The notes under the pieces are model-generated. The model had not been told where the DNA came from, searched no databases, and saw only the letters and a list, made by a program, of their open reading frames with translations. The position numbers and the translations under genes are program-made. Positions 10,476 to 21,254 of a stretch of DNA of 64,000 bases are shown here, in pieces (position 1 is the first letter of the stretch; every line of letters starts with the position of its first letter). Source of the stretch: Anthoceros angustus (Eukaryota > Streptophyta > Anthocerotopsida > Anthocerotales > Anthocerotaceae); contig MU008211.1 in assembly GCA_010909165.1 (NCBI GenBank), positions 1 through 64,000 of the forward strand, read 5' to 3'.

Positions 10476-10844
10476 CTAGACACTCAAGGAGAAGGTTAGC
10501 TCACCGAGGTCTGTCATTTCAAATTGAGCAAGGAGGATCTGCTTAATACGGGCCATAAGGCTGGCAGAATTGCTGAACAAAAAATTGTCATCAACATAAA
10601 CTGTGAGGATGAGAAAATCAGCTTCGTCCCTCAAGAGATACACACTAGTGTCCGCATCCTGGCAAACGAAGCCGAGCTCTATGAGCAACTTGTGGAAAAC
10701 TTCATACCATGCTCTTGAGGCTTGTTTAAGTCCATAAAGTGTCTTGAGAAGCTTGCAAACCTTCTTCTCATCAACAGCATATCCTTCAGGTTGACTCATA
10801 TAGATATCCTCTTCAAGCAAGCCATTCGAAAAGCCGTTTGACAT
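10476..10844 (-). pseudogene. Copia 1 reverse transcriptase core
   Basis: 122 codons covering LEEDIYMSQPEGYAV, LKTLYGLKQASRAWYE and the catalytic YVDD (LTVYVDDNFLF). These are the standard order and motifs of the RVT_2 domain, which makes cDNA from the element RNA. The catalytic aspartates are present. The frame is broken on both sides (10,305-10,475 and 10,845-11,100). Confidence 0.85.
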
Positions 10845-11100
10845 CTAGGCGATGCACAAGCATTATAATGGCGGCTATGGCTAAAAGGATCTGGATGTAG
10901 ATTTGACTACGGGGCAAAAGTCTCATTGTAGTCTAAGCTGTTGTTGTAGCCTTTAGCTACGAGGCGAGCCTTATGTCGCCGCAGTTCCATCGGGTGTTCA
11001 ACTTCTTCTTGAAAACCCATTTACAAGCTACTGACCTTTCTACCTTTGGGGAGCTCCACTAGTTTCCAAGTCCGGTTTGTAATAAGGGATTGATACTAAT

Positions 11101-11468
11101 CTATGCGACTTTCCAAAAGGATGCCTGTGGCCTCAAAGTTCTTGTAGGTAGTGGTTCTCCTAGGGAAGCAGAGACCGAAAAGCTGGTGATGCAACCACCG
11201 GCGGTAAGAGGCTCTTTCCACTCGGCCATTGGTCTCATGAAAGTACAGGCCGTCAAGGATGGGACTTCATCTTCTGGATCAGACTCAAGATTGTCAATAG
11301 CAACAACCTCATCAATATCAGGAATACCTGAGGGAGGTTCAGTTTCTTCATCATTATGGCTGTCGAGTGCTTGAGAGTCATCTTGACGAGTAACAGGCTG
11401 ATGTTGTGCCACTGATGTCCCCCCTTGATCCGAAGAGGGAGGATAATCTTCGAAATAACTGATCTCAT
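11101..11468 (-). pseudogene. Copia 1 integrase-RT linker
   Basis: Acidic, low-complexity frame, with stretches such as SHNDEETEPPSGIPD. Such linkers normally join integrase and RT in copia polyproteins. At its N-terminal side (11,468) the sequence changes into module B. Confidence 0.65.
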
Positions 11469-12281
11469 CGCTATCACCATTCAAAGTGGCTGGACATGCT
11501 CCTCCTCTTTGTTGCTCATGACCGGGTGGTCTCGGTTTGACTTTCCACCTTGGTGGAGAGGTAGCGATGGGTCAAACCCGCTTTTACCATCGGAGCTTGA
11601 TGCTATTACTCTCCCTGCCGATTTGGTTGCCTTCGTGTGGGGACTTGACATGAGCATCTGGCGGGTCTTAATCGCCCCTCTCCCCCACCTCGTCCGGTGC
11701 CGTTCAATTGGTGGAGCTCCTCTCTTCCCTAGCCCAATCCAAATGGGATGATGGCGGAAGATGCAGACATATGATGGCGGGCCTAGCCTCTCCACTTCCT
11801 CTCGCCAAAGATGGAAAGAGTTTTCCCAAGCAACGAGTCTCCCACAGTATGCATCGGTTTGATTCGCCGCGGTGTGAGGGCATATCGAAGGAGCTCCACT
11901 CCGAGTCATGCGCCAAGATACCGCCTCCTGCTGGAGCTTGGCCAAAGTCACATCTCAGCTCGACCCTCAAGCCGCTCATACTTCAAGACTATGCGAGTTC
12001 ACCCATGACTTTGGAACACCACCGGATGTCTTGATGGCGGCTTGCGAGCACAGACGAGGAAGTCCAGCCTCACCGGCAAGGTGAATGGAATGGGATCATT
12101 CCTTGGGCGGAGAAGAGCATATGTGTTTTGGCTTGGTGTCGTTGGAAGCTCCAACCAAGGTCGGTGGAGCAAGTTCATGAAGAGCAAGACCTCGGACCTC
12201 CTCACTACAGGTTGCTCCCGGATCCTTGGACGGTTCCGGTCACGCTCCCGGGTAATCTCCATAACTTGTGACGTTGTACCC
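11469..12281 (+). repeat. B module copy 3, inside copia 1
   Basis: A nearly full B module in plus orientation. The left edge is CGCTATCACCATTC, also the start of the B modules at 16,275, 17,387 and 18,498. The right edge is GACGTTGTACCC. There is no sign of target-site duplication, and copia codons that should lie between VGYSRG and the linker are missing. A B module has therefore replaced part of the element, or the join is an assembly chimera. Confidence 0.8.
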
Positions 12282-12731
12282 TTCACCTCTTGAATAACCA
12301 ACAAAGATGTGCTTGGTGGCCTTGGGATCAAGCTTTGATCGTTGTGCGGGAGGAACAAGGGAGTAAGCTGGTGATCCAAAGATGCGATGATCGGGCTTCG
12401 CCTGCCCGTCAGAAGGTGTGACCAAACCGAGCTCCTTGGTGGGGAGTCGATTCATAGTTAATCGCCATTAAAGCCTCGCCCAATAACCACGAGTAAGTCC
12501 AGCAAAAGTGAGGGAAGCCAGAGTAGCTTCTTGCAAGGTTCTGTTCTTGCGCTTACGAAAAGAGTTACCTGGTGTATAAGGTACCGTGAACTGATGAAGG
12601 ATACCTTCTTCCTGACAGAAAGCAGTGAAGTCGTTGCTAGTGTATTCACCACCATTGTCACTTCTAAAGATTCGTACCTTGCATGAGGTCCTAGTTGAGC
12701 AAAAGCTACAAAGGTCTTGAAGCGAAAAACT
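12282..12731 (-). pseudogene. Copia 1 integrase C-terminal half
   Basis: Read in three frames, this continues the integrase. NGGEY, which carries the second catalytic Asp region (SDNGGEYTS), lies near 12,650, and YTPG near 12,570. MNRLPTKELG runs on to DPKATKHIFVGYSRGEG at 12,455-12,283. Frameshifts separate the pieces. Confidence 0.75.
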
Positions 12732-13928
12732 TCACTTTTTGTCAAGTGGATACACCACACAATAACGACTCCACTCATCAATAAAAGTGAGGAAGTAGCT
12801 AGCCCCACCAAAGGAAGAGGTGGACATCGGGCCACAAACATCACTATGCAGATGCAACAAACCATCAGCCACTAAGGGCCTTATCCTTGAAAGGAAGGGA
12901 ATGTGCTGTTGGCATGCGCAAAAGGCATCCTTATCAAGAGTGAGGAAAAGGGGTTCTCTATAGGAATCGCCTTGAAAGAGGGAACCTAAACGCTGAAAGT
13001 TGATGTGACCAAGACGACAATGCCAGAGTTGAGTGGAAGAAGCTACAGTGGCATGGGCGGTCTGTGGAAAAGAAAAAACTGTGCGAACATTCAGCAGGTA
13101 TAAATCATGATGAGGAGTACCAGAAAACAGAGTCTGAGAAGATCTAAGTGTGGTGGCATGACAACCTTGCTGATCAAAACTCACTCGGCATTTGTGTTCC
13201 TGCGTCAACTTCAGGACGGACATGAGGTTTTTTGTCATGGAAGGAACATACAGAACGTCTGTAAGCACGAGGTGTGAGGTGTCTTGCAAAGCTATGATGA
13301 CTAAGCCCGTTCCCTTAATTGAAAGTCCACTGTCATCACCCAAGAGCACAAACTGTTTAGAATCATTTGCAGAAATGAAAGTAGAAAAGGAGCTTCCATG
13401 AAAACATATATGGCTGGTGGCTCCAGAATCTAAGAACCATGTGTCAGATTGAACTTGGGAAGATGAAAGGCAGACTGCTAGGATAGAGGGCTGCTTAGCC
13501 TTGCTGATGGTGACATTGGTTTCTGGAGGTTGGTCACGCTTTGGCTCTCCATTCTTCTTCTTCCGGCAATCACGCTCATAGTGGCCGGGTATCTTGCACC
13601 AGTTGCAGATGAATGTCTTCTTGACAGGACCATCTCTTTGTGGTTGTTGGTAGGAGCCTCGTCCTCTTCCTCTGCCACGGAAACCTCCTCGCCCTCGCCC
13701 TGAGAATAACACTCGTGTGTTTAAAGGAGTGGAGCCCTTCGTCTTGTGAAGGCCTTGAACGCCTCGAATCGTGGCACCCATCACTTCCTCGAGAGTGATC
13801 TTGGGAGTTTGTCCGGCAACAGTTGCTTGTATTGCAGCATGCATGGTGGCATTCTGGCTGCCTACAAAGTGTTGGTAACTCTCAGGGAGTGATGCCAAAA
13901 GGCAAGTTGCGCTTGAACCTCTCAACAA
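12732..13928 (-). CDS. Copia 1 gag C-terminus, protease and integrase N-terminal half (398 codons)
   Basis: The longest intact frame in this element. Its order is a gag tail (LLASLPESYQHFV, near residue 10), then a Gly/Arg-rich stretch, then a CCHC zinc knuckle (CNWCKIPGHYERDC, about residues 108-121). Next comes the aspartic protease motif DSGATSH (about 171-177), then GAG-pre-integrase (LWHCRLGHINFQRL), then the start of the integrase core with the first catalytic Asp in HSDVCGPM, ending FIDEWSRYCVVYPLDKK. The frame breaks at 12,732. Gag, protease and integrase are normally released from one polyprotein in virus-like particles. ATG at 13,928 is not the native start; gag continues upstream in another frame. 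Confidence 0.85.
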   Translation of the reverse strand: MLRGSSATCLLASLPESYQHFVGSQNATMHAAIQATVAGQTPKITLEEVMGATIRGVQGLHKTKGSTPLNTRVLFSGRGRGGFRGRGRGRGSYQQPQRDGPVKKTFICNWCKIPGHYERDCRKKKNGEPKRDQPPETNVTISKAKQPSILAVCLSSSQVQSDTWFLDSGATSHICFHGSSFSTFISANDSKQFVLLGDDSGLSIKGTGLVIIALQDTSHLVLTDVLYVPSMTKNLMSVLKLTQEHKCRVSFDQQGCHATTLRSSQTLFSGTPHHDLYLLNVRTVFSFPQTAHATVASSTQLWHCRLGHINFQRLGSLFQGDSYREPLFLTLDKDAFCACQQHIPFLSRIRPLVADGLLHLHSDVCGPMSTSSFGGASYFLTFIDEWSRYCVVYPLDKK

Positions 13929-13929
13929 G

Positions 13930-14335
13930 GTGCCATGAAAGAAAGGTTAGCTCAGTTGTTCAAACTTGTTGATGTAGGCCTCAACAGCTCATTCTCCTTC
14001 ATCCGGAGGTTGTAGAAGTCTCTCGCGAATGCACCAGAAGCCGAGCTTGTGTCCGTAAATGGACTGAAAACCTTCCAAACGTCAGGACGAATCGCCTCTG
14101 GTATGGTATCATGTTTCGCCCAAGGCAGTAATGAGTATGGATCGAGCACGCCTATCCTTCCGCCTCCCAAGCTAGGATATCGCCTCACGATCTCATGTGG
14201 TTAGTGACCTTTGGATGCTCCATTCACAATGGAAAACATCATGCTCCTCGAATATTTAAGCACCGATGACCCAAATGTTGAAGTCTGTACCATTAAACTC
14301 CCCTGTCTCGAACTCTATCTTCAGTGGTGACAAGC
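13930..14335 (-). pseudogene. Copia 1 gag N-terminal part
   Basis: The minus strand reads FNGTDFNIW and then, after shifts, EEHDVFH, then RPDVWKVF, FARDFYNLRMKENEL and TSLNN. This is the UBN2-type gag of plant copia elements, broken at least three times. A likely start lies near 14,330. The stretch from here to the primer-binding site (14,336-14,914) would be leader. I see no gene in it. Confidence 0.7.
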
Positions 14336-14914
14336 CTCCCTGTGCAATGGGGTGCTAAGATGCTAGCTAGGATCACTGTAATTGTCTCGCCTCAAGCTCT
14401 AAGAGATTACTTGGAGAAATAAGGAGGATGAGAGGTCGATCAAAGAATGTAAAGGAAATGTCATAATCGGGATCGTCTTCAGGTTCTGAACTATGCGACA
14501 TAAACAAGAAAAGGTTACAGAGGGTGTGGTGCACGGAGGTCATCGCCATTGACTCTCGCAAACCATGAGGAGTTCCTTGATGCCGCAGGCGCTCCACGAG
14601 GATGTCGGTCGTCTCGCCGAGATTGCAAATCGCAACTGTTTGAGTGCGCGGTCCTCGATGCGGGTTCCCGATCCGCTGTTGGGCGCCGCGTGCTCGGAGA
14701 GTCGGATGAGGACCGGATTGATGACGGTTTCAGCCGATGTCGAGGCTCGCAATCTCTTCTCCTCCCTGCGGCTCGCAGAGTTCCCAACGCATGCGGAGGA
14801 TGAGCAAACCTACGAGTGGATCTCGTGGAGTGGAAAGAGATCTACGTGTGACATCTTGATGGCCATTGGATCATGGAACTTGGGTGCTTGCGCATGGCGG
14901 CGATGCCTAAATCC
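14336..14914 (-). other. Copia 1 leader region, no gene recognised
   Basis: About 580 bp between the gag start and the primer-binding site. Both strands have short open frames in GC-rich sequence (for example 14,565-14,966 plus), but none has a recognisable motif. A 5' leader of this length would be long but possible for a copia element. Confidence 0.4.
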
Positions 14915-14926
14915 CGCCCGATACCA
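14915..14926 (-). other. Copia 1 primer-binding site
   Basis: The minus strand reads TGGTATCGGGCG, one change in the core from TGGTATCAGAGC, the sequence complementary to initiator Met-tRNA used by plant copia elements. It sits directly inside the LTR remnant, as expected. Confidence 0.65.
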
Positions 14927-14966
14927 TAAAACGAGGTATGACGCATATGCCATAGCTGGGATCTAA

Positions 14967-15354
14967 GACGGTGATCTAAACCGGTTTGAACAAGAATTAG
15001 TGCGAGAACATCTTTGGAAGGCTGAAGATGATAGCGAGTTTATGCGGCGGTGGCCCATGTTCATGTTGCTCGAACAATATTTCCACAATGAGATGTGCAC
15101 AATCTCTAGGCGCGGGGACCAAATAGAGGCAATGAATCGGCGAATCCATATGGAGCTGTCCCATATCCCAAAGCGCGAAAATGTGTAGAGGATGCAAGGA
15201 GAGAGCACCACGTCGACCAAGTTGGCCAAACCTAATGCCTAATGGTTATAAAACATATTTGAGTGTTTAAAGGTACTTAACGTACCCAAGAATAGCCACC
15301 ATGTTTCAGGGTCTAGACTTTCTTTTTCTTTTTGTTTCAATAAATAAAAAATGC
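14967..15354 (+). pseudogene. F module copy 4 (3' half)
   Basis: Starts at GATCTAAACCGGTTTGAAC and carries the C-terminal part of the F frame (RFEQELVREHLWKAEDD, WPMFMLLEQYFHNEMCT). It ends in the poly(A)-like AATAAATAAAAAATGCAG at about 15,338. The left half is replaced by the copia LTR remnant. Confidence 0.6.
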
Positions 15355-16274
15355 AGCCTCTGCGGTGGAACCATATATCACTAGTGGCCCATGGGTCCGT
15401 ATGCCATCCGCGACAGTGCCGACATCCTCGATGACCATGCCACATTTATAACTGCATTTCGGCGTCTCTTGGAGGTGGATGTTTGCTGGCGGCCAACTCT
15501 TTCGGTGGGGAGGCCAGTTCCCTCCTTGTCATCCTTCCCATGCGATGCCTCCACGCTTGCTCGACGTGCCTCGGCCACGAATTTTCTCCCTCTATCGGCT
15601 TCTGCACCTTCCTGCCACCGGGCGTCTTCCCTTCATGCATCTCTCAATGGGATGCATGGCATGCGTCAAGAACAGGCGGCTCGAGCCCTCTTACACCCGA
15701 TCTCCACACTTGTGCGTTCCTTCCCAGCAATCCCCACCTATATCAGCCCATGGTACCGGGTCGACGCCAACGCTGTCATCTTCTATTTTGGAGCCTGGCC
15801 AAATTGTGTGCAGGATGCGCTGAAGGATGGTGCATGTAATCCTGAGTCGTCCCCGCCGCCCTTGGATCCCAATTCGCCTTATGCGCCTCGATTCTCCCTC
15901 CTCGTCAAGCCGAGACCTCTCTCCTTGCATTTACGTGGGGCTGCTATCCTTAATAATGGAGACAATCAGCACACACGAACTACCCTCTGCCATTCACGGT
16001 CACGGCATCCAGCACGCTCCTTGCTGCCATTATTTCATGGAGCGCTGGGCTCCGCGAAAATTCCTGCTCCTCCGTACCCTCACCATTTTCTCCGTCCCCA
16101 TCCTCGCTCGAGCCCCTTCTGCACCTTCTTCCTGCTCACCCGCCTTTCACAATTCTCCGGTCCACTCCGGATCCGCCGACATAGACTTTACGTGTGGTTT
16201 GAGTCTGGCAGGTGCCAGGCGGCCTTCTAACCGGTCCTGCTGCCTATCTCGCGACCCCCTCTGCATCATGTATA
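15355..16274. repeat. G module copy 2 (full)
   Basis: About 920 bp between the F poly(A)-like site and the next B module. A long forward frame (15,391-16,230, 279 codons) crosses it. The other full copy (21,255-22,127) does not keep the same frame and no motif is visible, so I treat this as a non-coding repeat module, possibly regulatory. Its last 360 bp occur alone at 17,026-17,386 and 18,141-18,497. Confidence 0.7.
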
Positions 16275-17025
16275 CGCTATCACCATTCAAAAGAGGCTGG
16301 ACATGCTCCTCCTCTTTGTTGCTCATGACCAGGTGGTTTGCCGGTTTGACTTTCCACCTTGGTGGAGAGGTAGCGATGGGTCAAACCCGCTTTTACCATC
16401 CTGGAGCTTGATGCTATTACTCTCCCCTTTGGTTGCCTTCGTGTGGGGACTTGACATGAGCATCTGGCGGGTCTTCGCGCCCCTCTCCCCACCTCGTCCG
16501 GTGCCGTTACGAATTGGTGGAGCTCCTCTCTTCCCTAGCCCAATCCAAATGGGATGATGGCGGAAGATGCGACATATGATGGCGGGCCTAGCCTCTCCAC
16601 TTCCTCTCGCCAAAGATGGAAAGAGGAGTTTTCCCAAGCAACGAGTCTCCCCGATATGCATCGTTTGATTCGCCGCGGTGGCGTGGGGCATATCGGAGGA
16701 GCTCCCACTCAGTCATGCGCCAAGATACCGCCTCTGGAGCTTGGCCCAAAGTCACATCGGCGCTCTGACCCTCAAGCCGCTCATACTTCAAGACTATGCG
16801 AGTTCACCCGCAGCTTTGGAACACCAGCGGATGTCTTCGATGGACAGCTTGCGAGCCTGGACGAGGAAGTCCAGCCTCACCGCGGGCAAGGTGAATGGAA
16901 TGGGATCATTCCTTGGAGCAGGAGAAGAGCATATGTGTTTTGGCTTGGTGTCGTTGGAAGCTCCAACCAAGGTCGGCTGGAGCAAGTTCATGAAGAGCAA
17001 GACCTCGGATCCGAAGCCTCCTCAC
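16275..17025 (+). repeat. B module copy 4
   Basis: Complete left edge (CGCTATCACCATTC). The right edge is fused to the inner part of G at CCTCCTCAC/GCCAAGCCGAGACC, a join repeated exactly after B copy 5. It begins a 1.1-kb B-G' tandem. Confidence 0.8.
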
Positions 17026-17386
17026 GCCAAGCCGAGACCTCTCTCCTTGCATTTACGTGGGGCTGGTATCCTTAATAATGGAGACAATCAAAGACACACG
17101 AACTACCTCCGCCATTCACGGTCACGGCATCCGGCCACGCTCCTTGCGCCATTATTTCATGGGCGGCTCATGAAAATTCCTGCTCCTCCGTACCCTCACC
17201 ATTTTCTCCGTCCCCATCCTCGCCGAGCCCCTTACGCACCTTCTTCCCGCTCACCCGCCTTTCACAATTCTCCGGTCCACTCCGGATCCGCCGACATAGA
17301 CTTTACGTGTGGTTTGAGTCCAGGTGCCGCAGCGGCCTTCTAACCGGTCCTGCTGCCTATCTCGCGACCCCTCTGCATCATGTATA
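17026..17386. repeat. G' (3' 360 bp of the G module), first tandem copy
   Basis: Starts at GCCAAGCCGAGACCTCTC and matches the end of G copy 2. It links B copy 4 to B copy 5. Confidence 0.8.
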
Positions 17387-18140
17387 CGCTATCACCATTC
17401 AAAAGTGGCTGGACATGCTCCTCCTCTTGTTGCTCATGACCGGGTGGTGCGGTTTGACTTTCCACCTTGGTGGAGAGGTAGCGATGGGTCAAACCCGCTT
17501 TTACCATCCGGAGCTTGATGCTATTACTCTCCTGCCGATTTGGTTGCCTTCGTGTGGGGACTTGACATGAGCATCGGGTCGCAATGCGCCCCTCTCCCCC
17601 ACCTCGTCCAGCTGCCCGTTCTGAATTGGTGGAGCTCCTCTCTTCCCTAGCCCAATCCAAATGGGACGATGGGCAGAAGATGCAGCATATGATGGCAGGC
17701 CTAGCCTCTCCACTTCCTCTCGCCAAAGATGGAAAGAGGAGTTTTCCCAAGCAACAGTCTCCCTAATATGCATCGCCGTTTGATTCGCCCGCAGCTGGCT
17801 GTGGGGGCATATAAGCAGGAGCTCCTACTCCGAGTCATGCGCCAAGATACCGCCTCCTGCTGGAGCTTGGCCCAAAGTCACATCGGCGCTCTGACCCTCA
17901 AGCCGCTCATACTTCAAGACTATGCGAGTTCACCCGCAGCTTTGGAACACCAGGATGTTCGATGGATGTCTTGATGGCCCGACGAGGAAGTCCAGCCTCA
18001 CCGGGCAAGGTGAATGGAATGGGATCATTCCTTGGGCAGGTGAGAAGAGCATATGTGTTTTGGCTTGGTCGTTGGAAGCTCCAACCAAGGTCGGTGGAGC
18101 AAGTTCATGAAGAGCAAGACCTCGGACCAAGCCTCCTCAC
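17387..18140 (+). repeat. B module copy 5
   Basis: Same edges as B copy 4. The stretch around 17,790-17,830 keeps the CAGCTGGCTG text that is altered in most other copies. The longest forward frames are 17,584-17,766 and 17,729-17,974. Confidence 0.8.
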
Positions 18141-18497
18141 GCCAAGCCGAGACCTCTCTCCTTGCATTTACGTGGGGCTGGTATCCTTAATAATGGAGAC
18201 AATCGCACACACGAACTACCTCCGCCATTCACGGTCACGGCATCCGGCCACGCTCCTTGCGCCATTATTTCATGGGCTCATGAAAATTCACTGCTCCTCC
18301 GTACCCTCACCATTTTCTCCGTCCCCATCCTCGCCGAGCCCCTTACGCACCTTCTTCCTGCTCACCCGCCTTTCACAATTCTCCGGTCCACTCCGGATCC
18401 GCCGACATAGACTTTACGTGTGGTTTGAGTCCAGGTGCCGCAGCGGCCTTCTAACCGGTCCTGCTGCCTATCTCGCGACCCCTCTGCATCATGTATA
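18141..18497. repeat. G' second tandem copy
   Basis: Nearly identical to 17,026-17,386, which gives a B-G' tandem period of about 1.11 kb. Confidence 0.8.
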
Positions 18498-19312
18498 CGC
18501 TATCACCATTCAAAAGTGGCTGGACATGCTCCTCCTCTTGTTGCTCATGACCGGGTGGTGCGGTTTGACTTTCCACCTTGGTGGAGAGGTAGCGATGGGT
18601 CAAACCCGCTTTTACCATCTGGAGCTTGATGCTATTACTCTCCTGCCGATTTGGTTGCCTTCGTGTGGGGACTTGACATGAGCATCTGGCGGGTCTTGTA
18701 ATCGCCCCTCTCCCCACCTCGTCCACCGCCTGCTCAATTGGTGGAGCTCCTCTCTTCCCTAGCCCAATCCAAATGGGATGATGGGCGAAGATGCGATATG
18801 ATGGCGGGCCTAGCCTCTCCACTTCCTCTCGCCAAAGATGGAAAGAGGAGTTTTCCCAAGCAACGAGTCTCCACGATATGCCGTGGTTGATTCGCCCTTG
18901 GTCAGGCATAAGCCAGGAGCTCCCACTCCGAGTCATGCGCCAAGATACCGCCTCCTGCTGGAGCTTGGCCCAAAGTCACATCGGCGCTCGACCCTCAAGC
19001 CGCTCATACTTCAAGACTATGCGAGTTCACCGCTTTGGAACACCAAATGGTCTTCGATGGATGCTTATAGCCCGGACGAGGAAGTCCAGCCTCACCGGGC
19101 AAGGTGAATGGAATGGGATCATTCCTTGGGCGAGAGAAGAGCATATGTGTTTTGGCTTGGTGTCGTTGGAAGCTCCAACCAAGGTCGGCTGGAGCAAGTT
19201 CATGAAGAGCAAGACCTCGGACCCGAAGCCTCCTCACTACAGTTGCTCCCGCCGATCCTTGGACCGGTTCGGCCACGCTCCGGTAATCTCCATAACTTGT
19301 GACGTTGTACCC
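18498..19312 (+). repeat. B module copy 6
   Basis: Full B module that continues into the CD module, as in copy 1. It begins the most complete B-CD-M-F-G unit in the window (18,498-22,127). Confidence 0.8.
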
Positions 19313-20175
19313 TAGGCATGTTCCTTGTCTGCCGCTAACCATGAAGCCCACTTTGTAGTGGGCACTGAGACATTCTTCCCCTAGCCCAGAGCCACTCTCT
19401 CATTGTTCGCATGGTCCCTAGAGGTATCTCACCGCTTTGATCCGTTGTCCATTAGCCAGGCTGATGTCTTAGCAGCGCAGGAAGCCTCCTCCACGGTTGC
19501 CCTGCCTTCCTCCCCGGAGAACTGCCGTACCTTCCTCCACACTTGCCAAACCAGTTTCACTATCTAACCCTTGGTTTAACTGCCGACTCCCCCACTTCTA
19601 GTACCCCCTCCCACAGTCGCCTTATTTTGGAAATGGTTCGTCTTTGGCGTAATCAGAGCGCATTTTATGTCACCTCAAGATATAGAAACTAACTTTGAAG
19701 ATAAATTTGGAACCGGAGTCCTCCTCTAATAGTAGTGAGGAACCAACAGTCCCCAAGGTCTTCCTTAATATTACCAAGATCTTACACATCCTTTGGGTGA
19801 GACAAGTAGATGACTTCACCCCTACCTCTAGGAACTCACCATGGTCACATTCCTTGAACAACCTTCGCTTAGTATACCAGTCATGAATATGCAGCCCATC
19901 TTTCCAAGTTGGAGGAGCTCGGTATTCACAAGCTAGAAGCCATGGAGGCCAGAAGTTTTGGAATGCAATGGCTAGCGCATGTCAATAGGTACAATAGGTG
20001 CCCATTCCTTGGAATTCGACTCCGTTTGGTTCACTATCAAGCACTATGTCCGAATATGGTCCAACATCAATGGGGTTGGCAAGTTCGTGCAGGTTCGGCT
20101 GTTCGAGTTTTTTTATTAGATGTAGACGTCGAGGCCAACTTGTCCCAAATCTACTAATCACAAAATTTATGGACG
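19313..20175. repeat. CD module copy 7
   Basis: Full-length copy. It holds the least broken frame with KLEAMEARSFGMQWLAHVNR to LLDVDVEANLSQIY (19,909-20,157). Confidence 0.8.
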
Positions 20176-20430
20176 GAAGAATTGTTCCTTAGTCCTCGAA
20201 ATTTGAGCGCTAATACTCAAAGAAAGGATTGTTCCTTGGTCCTTGGAATTTGAGACCTAATAGCGAAACATTGTTTCTTGCTCCTCAAAATTTCATACCT
20301 AATACTCAAAGGAGGATAGTTCCTTGGTCCTCGAAATACCCAATCATATAGTTTTGGACTATATATGTACTTTTCCCCCTCTTCCACCTTCCAATTCCTC
20401 AATTCAGTCTCAATTCCTCACTACACGTAA
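20176..20430. repeat. M module copy 5 with TATA-like element
   Basis: Same text as the other M modules. The TATATATG box lies at about 20,353, upstream of the F module. Confidence 0.75.
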
Positions 20431-21254
20431 GAGCTGTTTACATTGTTGATCAACCACAACTCCCGCTGTCTGAATTCGTTTACGCATACCAGGCTAGCAA
20501 GGTGTCTAACTACTAAGAATTCTTTACTCCAATTTGGAAATGAATCGCGTGGAGAATATAGTGGGGGCTAAAAGAAAGGGACGTCCGCAAGGCTCAAAGA
20601 ACAAGTTGAAGGATTGCCGCACAACAAATAATCCGAAGGACGTTAGAGTTCACAAAGGCGATGATCAAGACCTTAATCAATTTGCACAAGACTTAGAGCA
20701 AGACTTGGCGAAAGCCCATGATGAACATGAGGTTATAAGCGGTGTTTCCAACTGCCGCGGCGCTTAAGCGCCGAGGCGTCAAAAGGCTCAAAGAACAAGC
20801 GAAGGATTGCCAAAGACATGTTGCGAATCCGGACATCGTGGTTGGCAATGATCATGCGTAAGAATTCGAAGATGAGCGTGATCTAAACCGGTTTGAACAA
20901 GAATTAGTGCGTAACATCTTTGGAAGTCAAGATGATGACGAGTTTATGCGTGGCCCATGTTCATGTTGCTCGAACAATATTTCCACAATGAGATGTGCAC
21001 AATCTCTAGAGCGCAGGACCAAATAGAGGCAATGAATCAATGAATCCATATGGAGTATCCCATATCCCAAAGCGAAAATGTGTAGAGGATGCAAGGAGAG
21101 AGCACCACGTCGACCAAGTTGGCCAAACCTAATGCCTAATGGTTATAAAACATATTTGAGTGTTTAAAGGTACTTAACGTACCCAAGAATAGCCACCATG
21201 TTTCAGGGTCTAGACTTTCTTTTTCTTTTTGTTTCAATAAATAAAAAATGCAGC
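20431..21254 (+). pseudogene. F module copy 5: best AT-hook frame
   Basis: The frame 20,534-20,767 reads MEMNRVENIVGAKRKGRPQ then GSKNKLKD, an intact AT-hook-like core, followed by HKGDDQDLNQFAQDLEQDLAK and HDEHEVISGVSN. The downstream half (RFEQELV..., 20,880-21,050) is in another frame and damaged. A poly(A)-like AATAAATAAAAAATGCAG lies at about 21,235. The ATG found in copy 2 is here changed to GAGCTG. Confidence 0.6.

Larger units (their letters stand above)
9995..14966 (-). mobile_element. Copia retrotransposon 1, minus strand, broken and interrupted by a B module
   Basis: The internal region of a Ty1/copia element runs from the primer-binding site (TGGTATCGGG, 14,917-14,926, minus) through gag, protease, integrase, reverse transcriptase and part of RNase H, to an abrupt end at 9,995. 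Only 40 bp of the 5' LTR remain (14,927-14,966), matching the LTR end at 3,257. A B module at 11,469-12,281 sits between integrase and the RT linker and replaces some tens of codons. Frameshifts are scattered throughout. The element cannot be autonomous as it stands here. Confidence 0.85.

Noticed and set aside
15391-16230. 279-codon forward ORF in module G
   Set aside because: The other full G module does not keep the frame, the text is Pro/Ser/Arg-rich as in translated GC-rich repeats, and no motif is visible.
17962-18681. 239-codon forward ORF across B, G' and B
   Set aside because: It crosses two repeat junctions and is not kept in the neighbouring identical unit as one protein. It is a product of open GC-rich repeats.
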